64,000 bases of DNA from assembly GCF_019024325.1 (NCBI RefSeq), contig NZ_JAFNJS010000003.1, forward strand, positions 434,001 to 498,000, read 5' to 3'. This document shows positions 53,261 to 61,463 of the stretch, one piece after another (position 1 is the first letter of the stretch; every line of letters starts with the position of its first letter). This DNA comes from Falsiroseomonas tokyonensis (GTDB taxonomy: Bacteria > Pseudomonadota > Alphaproteobacteria > Acetobacterales > Acetobacteraceae). Made by a program: the position numbers and the translations under genes. The notes beneath the pieces were generated by a model. It did no database searches and was not told the origin of the DNA. It worked only from the letters and a program-made list of their open reading frames with translations.

Positions 53261-53914
53261 CTAGCAATAGCCGCGGGTGCGGGCGGGCTGCCAGAGCGGG
53301 ACGCCGGGCCCCATCGGGCCCTCGCCGCGCAGCCCCGGAAGCACCAGCTCGTTGCTCACGGGCCAGCCCCCTCCGCGCGGATTGCCGAGGATCTCGCCGG
53401 CGGTGCGCAGATTGGGCAGGTCCATCCCCGCGATCTCCGCCGCACGGGACCGCCGGAGGCTCACCGCGCGCTTGAAGGCTTCCATGGCCCTTTCCTCGAC
53501 CTTCATCCCTTCGATGATGGCGTTGGCCAGTCGCGGGTATTCTTCCCGCATCCACGTCGCAAAGGCCTCGGCCAGGCCATTGGCGTCGTTGATGGCGTCC
53601 AGCACCTCCGTCTTGCGGCGCTGCGCCGCGGCTGCGCCGGCGTCGATCTCCGCCTGCGCCAGGCGCTCGCACAGCACGCGGAGGAAGACGGCGACGCGGT
53701 CCGCCTGGCGCTGCAGCGCGCTCGCCTCGGCCTCCGCGGCGGTCACCTGCGCATCGCTACCGCGCAACAGCAGATCCGGTAGCGCAGCCTGCGCCTCCGC
53801 GACCCTGCGCAGGGACTCGGCATGTTCCGCCTCGGCCTTGGCGATGGCGGCGCGGATGGCCTCGGGCGAATTGTCCGCGGGCGCCAGCGCCCGCAATGTC
53901 TCGTGCTCGCTCAT
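53261..53914 (-). CDS. Coiled-coil protein of the tail module
   Basis: A 217-residue protein, mostly heptad-like helix from about 15 to 160 (AIRAAIAKAEAEHAESLRRV, ALQRQADRVAVFLRVL). The C-terminus is short and polar. A structural or scaffold role is plausible. A longer frame exists upstream to 54196 but overlaps the previous gene. No recognised domain. Confidence 0.6.
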   Translation of the reverse strand: MSEHETLRALAPADNSPEAIRAAIAKAEAEHAESLRRVAEAQAALPDLLLRGSDAQVTAAEAEASALQRQADRVAVFLRVLCERLAQAEIDAGAAAAQRRKTEVLDAINDANGLAEAFATWMREEYPRLANAIIEGMKVEERAMEAFKRAVSLRRSRAAEIAGMDLPNLRTAGEILGNPRGGGWPVSNELVLPGLRGEGPMGPGVPLWQPARTRGYC

Positions 53915-53927
53915 GGTGTCCCCGATG

Positions 53928-54311
53928 TCAGGTGGCAGTTGCGGAGTAGCGCCGCGCGACGCGCGGACGGCGGTCTTCATTCGAAGGCGAGGCCGTCGCC
54001 CCCGCGGCTCCCGCGGGCGCGCCGGCACGCTGCAGCAAAGCCACTGCCTGGCCGCGCGGCATGGTGGTGGTGGTGGCGAGGGCGATGGCCAGTGACATCG
54101 CCGATGCCGCCGCCGGCGCCTGGACGATGGCCGCGATGCGCTGGCGCTCCCGCTGGCGGGCAGCGGCAAGCGGCCCGCTGCCCGCCATCTCGGCATCCTC
54201 GGCGTCGGCCGGCGGGGCGGGATTCAGCTTCATCCCACCGGCGGGCAGGGTCGCGCCGGCCAGGTGCGCGAAGGCCAGGTGCGCAAAAGCGGAGGGCGTT
54301 GGTTGCGTCAT
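53928..54311 (-). CDS. Small Ala-rich phage-module protein
   Basis: A 127-residue protein. The middle, RQRERQRIAAIVQAPAA and AIALATTTTMPRGQAVALL, resembles the C-terminal helical part often found after phage S49 prohead-protease domains, but no protease core is here. It may be a leftover or a scaffold-type protein. It lies between the tape measure and the coiled-coil gene. Confidence 0.5.
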   Translation of the reverse strand: MTQPTPSAFAHLAFAHLAGATLPAGGMKLNPAPPADAEDAEMAGSGPLAAARQRERQRIAAIVQAPAAASAMSLAIALATTTTMPRGQAVALLQRAGAPAGAAGATASPSNEDRRPRVARRYSATAT

Positions 54312-54344
54312 GAGTGCTTGATTCCTTGATCGATGCGTGCCGCG

Positions 54345-55967
54345 TCAGACCGCGAAGGGCCGCGCGTAGCCGACATTCATCACCAGGTCGGGCAGGCCGG
54401 GATCGGCCCGCTCCTGCCGCACGCGCGCGTCGCGCGGCAGGTTGGCGAATTCCACCACCAGCCGGCCCTCCGGCGTGCGCGCGGGGCCAGCGCCGCGGCT
54501 GCTCGCGAGGGACGGCCCCAGGGGAAGGGCGCTACCCAGCGGGCGGGGCAGGCCAGGGAGGCCACCGGGCACCCCCGGGATTGACGGGAAGCGGGGCAAG
54601 CCGGGGATGAGACCGCGTGGCGTAGCGCCGGGCAGGGAGGGCGTCCCGGGCACGGCGGGAAAGCCGGGCAGCGAACCTTGCGGCACCGCCGGCGCCAGGG
54701 GCGGGCTGCGGAAGGCATCGCGCATCTGCTGGCCGGCCCGCTCCATCGCATCGCCGATGCGGCGGAACATGTCTTCGATGCCTTCCCAGTTCCGCCAGAT
54801 GATGTAGGCGGCGCCGCCGATCGCCGCGGCGGCCGCCGTGATGGCGGCGGCCGGCAGCCCGAGAATTGCGGCGCCTATGCCGCCGATGACGGTGGCGAGC
54901 TTCAGGATGATGGATCCGACGAGGATCCCTTCGATGCCGCCGAGGGCGCGATAGATGGCCCCTGCGGCGCCTGCGAATTTCTCCATGTTCCGGGCGATGG
55001 CCGGAAGGTCCCATTCGGCCATGGCATCGGCCACGCCCTTGACCCATTCGGAGACGCGCTCTCCCACCAGGTCCTGGTTCACCCTCACGAATTCGGTCAT
55101 GCGCTCGATCAGCGGCGCCAGCGCCGGCATGAGGCGCACGCTGATCGCGTCGCGCACGCCCGTGATGGCCACGCCCAGCTTAGCGTAGGCATCTTCCGCG
55201 CGATCCAGCGCGCCGATATTGTCGTCGTTGACCTGCGGGTTGAGGCGGAAACCCTCCGCCCACTGCTCTCGAAGCGCGGCGCCGCCTTGCTGCAGGGCGG
55301 CGATGAGCGCCGAGCCGGGACGGCTGAACAGCGCGTTCGCCATGCTGTTCCGCAGCGCCTGGTTGGTATTGTCCGCGAAGAGGTCTGCGAGCTGCGGCAG
55401 CACCTCGGCCGCCGTGCGCACCTGGCCGGTGACGCCGTCGCGCAGGGCGATGTTGTTGCGCTGGAAGAGCTCGGCCAGCTCACGGTTGCGACCCGTGGCG
55501 GCCTCATACATGCCGCGCGACAGACGCTCCACCGCCGTGACCGCTGCGGGCATCTCCACATCGGCCATGCGTGCGGCGTGTTCCAGGCCGCGCAGATCCC
55601 GCACCGTCATGCCCGTGCGCGCAGACAGGTCCGCCAGATTGCCCACCGCCGTCATGGTGGCGCGGCCCATGCCCAGCAGCCCCGCGACGACGCCGGCACC
55701 CGTCACGCCGCCGAGGGCCGCCAGGTTCGTCATGCCATTGTTGACGCCCTGGATGCCGCGGCCAAGCAGGTTCATGGACCGGGCCAGGCCATAGACCGCG
55801 GTGCTGTTGCCGATGCGCGCGAGGCGATCCGACACCCCCTGAAGGCTGCGGCCGATACCGGCCCCCACCGGGCCGATGGCCGCCAGTCGCGCCGCCAGGG
55901 CGCGCAGCGGACCGGCGGTCTTGTCCTCCAGGGTGACGACTGCCTGGAATTTCCGGCTCACGGTCAT
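54345..55967 (-). CDS. Phage tail tape measure protein
   Basis: A 540-residue protein. The N-terminus RKFQAVVTLEDKTAGPLRAL and the region GGVTGAGVVAGLLGMGRATM followed by LADLSARTGMTVRDLRGLEH are typical of Mu-like tape measures. The middle is amphipathic helix with two hydrophobic stretches (LVGSIILKLATVIGGIGAAI and AAITAAAAAIGGAAYIIW), and the end is Pro/Gly-rich. It sets tail length; 540 residues would give a short tail. A segment of this gene is duplicated upstream at 56009. Confidence 0.88.
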   Translation of the reverse strand: MTVSRKFQAVVTLEDKTAGPLRALAARLAAIGPVGAGIGRSLQGVSDRLARIGNSTAVYGLARSMNLLGRGIQGVNNGMTNLAALGGVTGAGVVAGLLGMGRATMTAVGNLADLSARTGMTVRDLRGLEHAARMADVEMPAAVTAVERLSRGMYEAATGRNRELAELFQRNNIALRDGVTGQVRTAAEVLPQLADLFADNTNQALRNSMANALFSRPGSALIAALQQGGAALREQWAEGFRLNPQVNDDNIGALDRAEDAYAKLGVAITGVRDAISVRLMPALAPLIERMTEFVRVNQDLVGERVSEWVKGVADAMAEWDLPAIARNMEKFAGAAGAIYRALGGIEGILVGSIILKLATVIGGIGAAILGLPAAAITAAAAAIGGAAYIIWRNWEGIEDMFRRIGDAMERAGQQMRDAFRSPPLAPAVPQGSLPGFPAVPGTPSLPGATPRGLIPGLPRFPSIPGVPGGLPGLPRPLGSALPLGPSLASSRGAGPARTPEGRLVVEFANLPRDARVRQERADPGLPDLVMNVGYARPFAV

Positions 55968-56008
55968 GGCGCGCTACCCCCCCGAGGTCCTGCCACTGGA
56001 AAGGCGGG

Positions 56009-56239
56009 TCAGTTGGCGCCGGAGGGATTCGCGGGCGCGGCGCGGCCAGTGGCAAGGGTGAACATGGCATCACCCAGGCACTTCACTGCGGGCACCACGG
56101 ACGGCATCTCCATGGAGACCATGCGGGCGGCGCGGTCAGGGCCGCGCAGATCCCGTACCGTCATCCCTGGACGCGCCGAGAGATCGGCCCGGTTGCTGCC
56201 CGCGGAGATGCTGAGGCAATCGCGTGAAAGACGCACCAT
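56009..56239 (-). pseudogene. Diverged copy of a tape-measure segment
   Basis: The stretch RADLSARPGMTVRDLRGPDR with AARMVSMEMPSVV and ATGRA matches the tape measure's LADLSARTGMTVRDLRGLEH, AARMADVEMPAAV and ATGRN, so about 50 residues are shared. The DNA is also recognisably similar. The frame is open from 56239 (76 residues) but has neither the tape-measure N- nor C-terminus. A remnant of a duplication or of a replaced tape measure is the simplest reading; a small functional peptide is possible. Confidence 0.7.
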
Positions 56240-56369
56240 TGCAGAGGTCCCTCTGGTGCCGGCGAATGATGCCGCCGGCCGAACCGAAGAAACCACGCCC
56301 CAGGGCGCAACGCCCGCGACCGGGGAGCTAATCCCCGCCAAAGGGGGAAAAAGGAAAAGGCGACGCCAA

Positions 56370-57680
56370 TTAACCCACGTTCGCCGCGCCTCCGCGCGGC
56401 AGCAGCACGACGTTTCCAGCTCCGGCCGCCATAGGATCGCGCCCCGCCGCGCTGGCCAGGATGAAGCGCGACCACGCCAGCAAGGCGCGCTCCCGCTCCG
56501 GCAGGAATTCGTGGCGCTGGTAGATGGCCGCGACGCCGTTGATGGTGCCTTCGACGTGGTTCAGGATGCGGTCCGCCACATGCGGCGCGAAGCCCATGGC
56601 AGCGATCGCCGTGACGCCGGTGCGGCGGAAGTCATGCCATACCCAGTCCAGCGCCGGCAGGCGCCCGCGATGGGCGGCCAGAGCCTCCGCACCCCGCGCC
56701 TCCCGATCGGCCTGCACCGCCGCGCGCAGCCGCTCCGCAGCCCGCGCGAAGCCGTTCACGCTACCCGTCCCGCGGCTGGTGAAGACGTACTCGCATGCGC
56801 CGAAGCGTGGCGCCTCGCGCAGTACCTCCCGCGCCTCCGTCGCCAGATGGACCACATGCGCCCTGCCGTTCTTCGCGCGAGCTGCGGGCAGCGTCCACCG
56901 GCCGCCATCCTCGGCGAGCTCCGCCCAGCGCATCCCGGCGACCTCTTCGCGCCGCTGCAGGGTCAGCATCAGGAAGCGCAGATAGGGGCCGTATGGCCAG
57001 CCCAACGTGCCCGCGGCGCGCCAGGCCTCGCCGAGCTCGGCATCGGTCAGCACCCGGTCCCGTACCCCGGCCTTCACGGGCGAGCTCACCCCCGTGAACG
57101 GATTGGCGGCCAGGCGCCGCCGGCTCACCGCCCAGGCGAAGGCGGCATGGCCACGGGCGCGCAGATAGACCGCGGCTCCCGCCTGGCCGCCGCCGGCCAG
57201 ATCATCCAGCAGGCCCATGACATCATCCGGGGTGAGGGCGCTGGCCGGACGATCCAGCCACGGCTTCAGGTGCTTTGCCAGCGACCCCTTCGCCGTGGCG
57301 AAGCTGCGCCCCTTCTGCTGGACTTGCTTGGCCGCCTGCCATTCGTCCAGCAGGGCCCGCGTCGTGTAGGCCTCCGCCTTGGCCGCGGCTTCCGCTGCGG
57401 CACGCGCAGCCGCCGCGGCCGCGACGGGGTCACCGCCATCGAGCACCTGGCCGCGCAACTTCTCGGCGCGCGTCCGCGCGGCGGCAGGCGTGAGGGTGCC
57501 GTACTCCCCGATCCGCTTTCGCTTGATGGCGCCGCCGGCGCGGTACTGGAACAGGAAGACCTTGGCTCCACCGGCGGTCACGCGCAGGGCGAAGCCCGGA
57601 AGATCCTCGTCGAAGATCAGGACATCGCGCTTGCCTGGCGGGCAGGTGGCGGCATCGATCGTGCGCTTCGTCAGCTTCAT
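56370..57680 (-). CDS. P4-type tyrosine integrase
   Basis: A 436-residue integrase with an N-terminal arm-binding DUF4102 domain (LTKRTIDAATCPPGKRDVLI, GFALRVTAGGAKVFLFQYRA), a core-binding SAM-like domain and the catalytic domain. The catalytic Arg lies in LQRREEVAGMRW, the H-x-x-R in WHDFRRTGVTAIAAMGF, and the nucleophile Tyr in AAIYQRHEF. It lies 320 bp from the right att repeat. An inverted repeat of the iteron motif precedes its start and may control it. Confidence 0.93.
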   Translation of the reverse strand: MKLTKRTIDAATCPPGKRDVLIFDEDLPGFALRVTAGGAKVFLFQYRAGGAIKRKRIGEYGTLTPAAARTRAEKLRGQVLDGGDPVAAAAAARAAAEAAAKAEAYTTRALLDEWQAAKQVQQKGRSFATAKGSLAKHLKPWLDRPASALTPDDVMGLLDDLAGGGQAGAAVYLRARGHAAFAWAVSRRRLAANPFTGVSSPVKAGVRDRVLTDAELGEAWRAAGTLGWPYGPYLRFLMLTLQRREEVAGMRWAELAEDGGRWTLPAARAKNGRAHVVHLATEAREVLREAPRFGACEYVFTSRGTGSVNGFARAAERLRAAVQADREARGAEALAAHRGRLPALDWVWHDFRRTGVTAIAAMGFAPHVADRILNHVEGTINGVAAIYQRHEFLPERERALLAWSRFILASAAGRDPMAAGAGNVVLLPRGGAANVG

Positions 57681-57694
57681 GCCGCGCCACCGGC

Positions 57695-57807
57695 TTGGAA
57701 CACCTGGAACACCTTCGGATTTCGCAGGTGTTCCAAAACGATCTCCCGCAAGTCACTGATATAGATATAGATATAGAGGAAGGAACACCTAGAACACCTA
57801 GAACACC
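57695..57807. repeat. Right iteron-like cluster (GGAACACC) upstream of the integrase
   Basis: GGAACACC or GAACACC at 57697, 57706, 57782, 57792 and 57801, with GGTGTTCC at 57727. TTGGAACACCTG (57695-57706) and CAGGTGTTCCAA (57725-57736) form a perfect 12-bp inverted repeat. An AT-rich ATATAG x3 stretch sits between at about 57758-57776. It overlaps the integrase promoter region. In the excised circle it would lie about 2.5 kb from the left cluster. Confidence 0.75.
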
Positions 57808-57840
57808 AGAACATGTAGCCTCCCCCTCGCAAAGCCGCCT

Positions 57841-57888
57841 GCGGACTCAGGCACGGAAGGGCCCGCGGACTCGCCACGGACTCATCTG
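57841..57888 (+). promoter_or_regulatory. Right arm-type integrase sites
   Basis: GCGGACTC at 57841 and 57865 and ACGGACTC at 57876, with spacing 24 and 11 bp exactly as at 39353-39400; the last unit continues CATCTG in both arrays. Same orientation. Best explained as arm-binding sites of the 56370-57680 integrase. Confidence 0.75.
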
Positions 57889-58002
57889 ATGCGGGATATC
57901 TGGCGTCTAGTGTCGTCTCATGTCGAGCTAGACCGCGCCTAACTGGCTGAAAATGTGCGCTTCTGTCAGGTCGTGGCGGGACGTGTCGCGGCCCGTGCGG
58001 CG

Positions 58003-58048
58003 CTTGGTAAGGGAGAGGTCAAGAGTTCAATCCTCTTCAGCAGCACCA
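58003..58048 (+). repeat. attR of element 1, shared as attL of element 2
   Basis: Exact 46-bp copy of 39271-39316, from the tRNA-Thr anticodon loop to CCA, without the 5' half of the tRNA. The next integrase gene starts just beyond, so this copy also forms the left end of a second element. Confidence 0.92.
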
Positions 58049-58108
58049 GGATTTTCAAGCGCTTAGCCCCCAGCCACATCCGCCAAATCTGCGAACATCG
58101 CAGTTTTG

Positions 58109-58137
58109 CAGAACAAGTATAGAACTCCCTTGTTCTG
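58109..58137 (-). terminator. Stem-loop after integrase 2
   Basis: CAGAACAAG-11 nt-CTTGTTCTG is a perfect 9-bp inverted repeat four bases past the integrase stop on the - strand. It is followed by CAAAA rather than a T-run, so it may be a weak terminator or an accessory att site. Confidence 0.5.
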
Positions 58138-58140
58138 GCT

Positions 58141-59196
58141 TTAGAAACTAACTGCCTGAGACGCCTCCGCCACGAACGATGGCGAGTGATGGCCGTAGAC
58201 GCGTTCGATCACGTCCTTCGACGTGTTGGTGAACTTAGCGATCCGCTCGTAGGTCATGTCAGCCTGAACCATCCAAGTGATGGCCGTGTGCTTGAGCGTG
58301 TGCGCGCCGATGGATCGGATACCAGCCCGCCTACAGGCTGCCGCTATGGCGGTCTTGACGTCCGCGATGCGCTCTCCCCTGTAGGAAATGACGTAGGGGC
58401 CTGTAGCCTCATCCTTGGCCGTTCTGAGGGCATCTATGAGACGCTTGTTACCCGCGATGGGTGTGGACCCACGACGCTTGTTTCCAACGTCATCACCGAA
58501 GTCGATTGCTTCGTGTCCTGGCAGGTGCAGCTTCACGTCATCCCACTTGAGCGACAGGATTGCTTCCCTCCGCTTCGCGGTGGACAGGGCAATTAGGATG
58601 AACAGCGCAAGGTGCGGAGCCGACGCCTTCATAAGAAGGTTGGCTTCGTCCTTCGTCAGCCAGTCCGACCGGACAGCGCCGGAAGTTAGCTCGATACGGA
58701 AGGTCGGAGCCTTGGGGATTAGATTTTCCGCAGCGGCCCAATTCAGGGCGGCGCGAAGCATGCGCAACTCTTTACTCATGGTAGCTGCACCTACGGGGCT
58801 GTCGCCATAGCGCCCACCTGCTCTGACGGGCCGCTCTTCACGTCGCTTCTTGATGTATTCACTCACAGTTGTCTGAGTAACCCCGTCTCCGAACAGCGGG
58901 CCGATGTGTCGCCGAATTGGGTCAAGGGCATATTTCAGGCCGGATGGATTGGCGACTTCTTTCGCACGCTGCGATTCGAAAGCACTGCAAATCTCTTCTA
59001 CTGTAGGGCGCTTGGATATGGAGGGTTTGTTGAAGTCATGGGCAAACCTCGCACGGAACGCCTCAGCTTCTACGGGGCAGCGAGTCCCTGTAGACTTGCT
59101 CTTTAATTTACCATCAGCAGTATAACGAATTTCGTAAATATCGTCTCTGCGCTTGGAGAGTTTAAAATTAGGGGTTTGGAGCTTGATCCTTGCCAA
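58141..59196 (-). CDS. Tyrosine integrase of element 2
   Basis: A 351-residue phage-type integrase. N-terminal IKLQTPNFKLSKRRDDIYEI, core-binding region at about 65-165, catalytic Arg in STAKRREAILSLKWDD, HTLKHTAITWMVQADMTYER, and the nucleophile Tyr in IERVYGHHSPSF. It is unrelated in its N-terminus to the P4-type integrase of element 1, although both use the same tRNA-Thr core. Confidence 0.92.
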   Translation of the reverse strand: MARIKLQTPNFKLSKRRDDIYEIRYTADGKLKSKSTGTRCPVEAEAFRARFAHDFNKPSISKRPTVEEICSAFESQRAKEVANPSGLKYALDPIRRHIGPLFGDGVTQTTVSEYIKKRREERPVRAGGRYGDSPVGAATMSKELRMLRAALNWAAAENLIPKAPTFRIELTSGAVRSDWLTKDEANLLMKASAPHLALFILIALSTAKRREAILSLKWDDVKLHLPGHEAIDFGDDVGNKRRGSTPIAGNKRLIDALRTAKDEATGPYVISYRGERIADVKTAIAAACRRAGIRSIGAHTLKHTAITWMVQADMTYERIAKFTNTSKDVIERVYGHHSPSFVAEASQAVSF

Positions 59197-59862
59197 TTTG
59201 GGCTTTCGACTCGATATCTTGTAGGTGGATTCTGCATAGATTCGTTAGCATGTGGAGTCCTTTCTTTAGGGCAACTACTGACGAAGAAGATGTTGGTGGG
59301 ATGCAGGTGGCACCAACAAAAAGGGGGACCCGAAGGTCCACTGTGATTGTTTGGACTGCTCGCAATGAAACTTGACCCCGATGGTGAACGAACGGCAACA
59401 GGGCGTGAGGTCGCAGGATTCGGGGAAATGCAACCGGCGATGCGTCCCTCAGCGGTGGTAGTGTTCGGGGTGTGGCAACACTACATCTTGTTGCGGCGGG
59501 TGCGGCACGGCATTCTGGCTTACCGGGGGGAATCACTCCCCGGTTCCGGAGACTGTTCGGGGCGTCGGTCGTGTTTGATGCGGTTCAGCTTGAAAGTATC
59601 GCGCAGGACACGCCGCCCCGCGCCGCTCTTCTTGCAGCAAAGGACCTGTGACGTGCTTCTAGTGTTTTGGTTGGAACCCGCGACGGCGATGCGCATCGTG
59701 GTCGCCTTGCAGACGACGGCTCTTCTCATCCTGATGTGACGGACGGGCTGGGCATCCACCCAGACCCGCCGCAAACCTATCTGACAAACCGCTGACGCCC
59801 CAAGGGGCGCCAGAACCGGCAAGGCGGCGTTCCAGCGCCGGCTTGCCACCCTCCGCAGAGAC
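59197..59862. other. 666-bp stretch without a convincing gene
   Basis: Several short frames exist on both strands, but none has family features. A - strand frame (59520-59924) reads a Cys/Arg-rich C-terminus with SQVLCCKKSGAGRRVLRDTF; a shorter one (59168-59536) runs into the integrase start. A - strand terminator at 59318-59339 suggests that something is transcribed leftward here. Confidence 0.5.
59318..59339 (-). terminator. Rho-independent terminator
   Basis: On the - strand GGACC-TTCG-GGTCC is followed by CCCTTTTT. Short but well formed. It ends a leftward transcript upstream of the integrase gene. Confidence 0.7.
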
Positions 59863-60414
59863 CTACGTGCCTGCCTCGGACCCGCGCATCTCACCGGATC
59901 GGCGCAGATTCGGCAACCTCCCATCGGGTTTGGTGACTAACTTTATCTTTAGCCGCGCCCGTGGTGCAGCCAGTTCGTCAGGACCGTCCCAAGGAGAGTC
60001 ATCCTTCGAAGGTTTGGGGGCGGGTGTTTCTGGCGCGGGCGGAGCCTCGGCTTCGTCGGCTTCACGTTCGCCTGCGAGGTAGGCGTTGTGGGCTCGGCGG
60101 ATTTCGGTCGGGTGGTTTAGGGCTGGCGTGTTGTGTGTGGCCCACACAACGGCATCCGGATTCGCTACCATCCACAGAGCGTCCGCGCGTTCGTGGCGGG
60201 ACATACCTCCAAACCCGTTGTCTCGGCACCACTGGCCGAAAGCTTGGTTGGAAGGGTGGAGGTCGCGCCCGATTTTCAGGGCGATGCCGACGAGGCGCCA
60301 ATCTTCGCGCATCGTCTTTGCGCCGGTTTTGATCCGATCCCAGGCTTCCTTTCCAAGTTGGAGCGGGTCGAAGGAAATCGGCTTGGGGCGCATCATGGGG
60401 ACGATGTTGGTCAT
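59863..60414 (-). CDS. Hypothetical element protein (DUF3102-like pattern)
   Basis: A 183-residue protein. The central WDRIKTGAKTMREDWRLVGI followed by LKIGRDLHPSNQAFGQWCRD and ERADALWMVANPDAV resembles small plasmid/phage proteins that describe a cell-cycle or replication-linked helical domain. The C-terminus is Pro/Asp-rich then basic. ATG 60414 has AAAGGA nine bases before it; ATG 60441 lacks a ribosome-binding site. Function unknown. Confidence 0.65.
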   Translation of the reverse strand: MTNIVPMMRPKPISFDPLQLGKEAWDRIKTGAKTMREDWRLVGIALKIGRDLHPSNQAFGQWCRDNGFGGMSRHERADALWMVANPDAVVWATHNTPALNHPTEIRRAHNAYLAGEREADEAEAPPAPETPAPKPSKDDSPWDGPDELAAPRARLKIKLVTKPDGRLPNLRRSGEMRGSEAGT

Positions 60415-60466
60415 TGAGGGAGGTCCTTTCTGCCGAATCATTTCGATAAAAAGGGCAGCGCGTGTG

Positions 60467-60645
60467 CTTCCTATAAGGGAGCCTAACTCGCAAGCGTGCG
60501 TCCTTCCTACTAGAACGACTAATTCGCCAGCGCGCGGCGCCTCCTACTAGGGCGACTAATTCGGCAGCGCGCGGCTTCCTACTAGGGAGCCGATCAACCA
60601 GTGCATACCCTGTCTATAAGGACGACTAATTCACCGAACCAACTA
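60467..60645. repeat. Five imperfect direct repeats of about 36 bp
   Basis: Units begin at 60467, 60503, 60540, 60575 and 60610 with CTTCCTA-TA(A/G)GG-like heads and GACTAATTCGCCAG-like middles; units 2 and 3 are closest. They occupy a gap free of genes upstream of the 59863-60414 gene. Unit length and lack of separate spacers rule out a CRISPR array. A partition site, iterons or a promoter array are possible. Confidence 0.75.
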
Positions 60646-60797
60646 GCTCAATGCTTTAGACGCCCTCAGAACAGTGAACTAAAGTACTTTAATTCCTATT
60701 TCGCGCGTTCCAGCGAGCATGCATCAACGCTTTAAGCAATATTGTTACGCAAATAACGTTCATTTCGTCTTTTTGTTGCGTCTACGTGTGGGCGCAG

Positions 60798-60829
60798 AAA
60801 AGGCGCCGCGACCATTAGATCGCGACGCC
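60798..60829 (-). terminator. Terminator after the serine recombinase gene
   Basis: Read on the - strand, GGCGTCGCGA and TCGCGGCGCC form a 10-bp stem with one wobble/mismatch around an 8-nt loop, then TTTT. It lies 47 bases past the recombinase stop. Confidence 0.75.
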
Positions 60830-60875
60830 CCATAGCATCCTTAATTTGGGAAGCTGTTCAGCTTCATTCCGAAAC

Positions 60876-61463
60876 TTAGTTGGCGCTCGCTTTTGCGTCA
60901 AGCGATTTGTCGCTCAGGATTCGATACACCGATGCAATGCCGATTCCGGTGCGCCGAGCAATCTCGGCGGGCTTTACGCCCTCGACTTTCAGGCGAAGCA
61001 CGTCGGGCGCTTTGCGCTGGGCTGTCGGAGCCCGGCCCTGATACTTCCCCTCAGACTTCGCCTTGGCGATGCCTTCCCTTTGACGATCCAGCATAAGGGT
61101 TCGTTCGAATTCAGCTACGGCGCCCAGCATGGTCAGCATAAGGCGACCCGTAGGGGTCCGCGTGTCCAGATCGCCGGCGCCCATGGAAAGGATGCGTAGG
61201 GCAACGCCCTTGGCCTCAAGCCGCGCGACGATTGCCAGCAGATCAGTGGTGGAGCGCGCAAGCCTGTCCAGCTTGGTGCAGATCAGCACGTCGCCTTCCC
61301 GCACAAAATCCAAGGCCGATTCCAGCTGCGCACGTTTGGCGACAGACGACACCCGTTCCGAGAAGATGCGCTCGCATCCGGCGGCCTTTAGGTCCCGCTC
61401 TTGGGCCGCTAGGCCCGCTTCCTGGCCCTCCGCAGTCGATACACGCCCATACCCTACGATCAT
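60876..61463 (-). CDS. Serine recombinase (resolvase/invertase, Pin-like)
   Basis: A 195-residue small serine recombinase. The catalytic Ser is in IVGYGRVSTAEGQEAGLAAQ; CTKLDRLARSTTDLL and TPTGRLMLTMLGAVAEFER are the conserved blocks, followed by the C-terminal HTH KPAEIARRTGIGIASVYRIL. Start at ATG 61463 fits the family; the longer frame adds unrelated residues. It could resolve dimers of the excised element or invert a segment; no dix-like invertible repeats were found next to it. Confidence 0.93.
   Translation of the reverse strand: MIVGYGRVSTAEGQEAGLAAQERDLKAAGCERIFSERVSSVAKRAQLESALDFVREGDVLICTKLDRLARSTTDLLAIVARLEAKGVALRILSMGAGDLDTRTPTGRLMLTMLGAVAEFERTLMLDRQREGIAKAKSEGKYQGRAPTAQRKAPDVLRLKVEGVKPAEIARRTGIGIASVYRILSDKSLDAKASAN

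Larger units (their letters stand above)
60415..60875. other. 461-bp regulatory gap
   Basis: Besides the direct repeats and a terminator, it holds a perfect 12-bp palindrome TAAAGTACTTTA at 60680-60691 and two TCAA(T/C)GCTTTA motifs (near 60648 and 60726). No gene is seen. Confidence 0.5.

Noticed and set aside
54678-57764. 1028-residue + strand frame across the tape-measure and integrase genes
   Set aside because: Antisense to two clearly recognised - strand proteins; no domain and shadow-type composition.
58109-58137. Transposon terminal repeat beside integrase 2
   Set aside because: The inverted repeat closes on itself over an 11-nt loop right after a stop codon, which suits a terminator better.
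60467-60645. CRISPR array
   Set aside because: Repeats are contiguous 35-37-bp imperfect units without separate unique spacers, and no cas genes are present.
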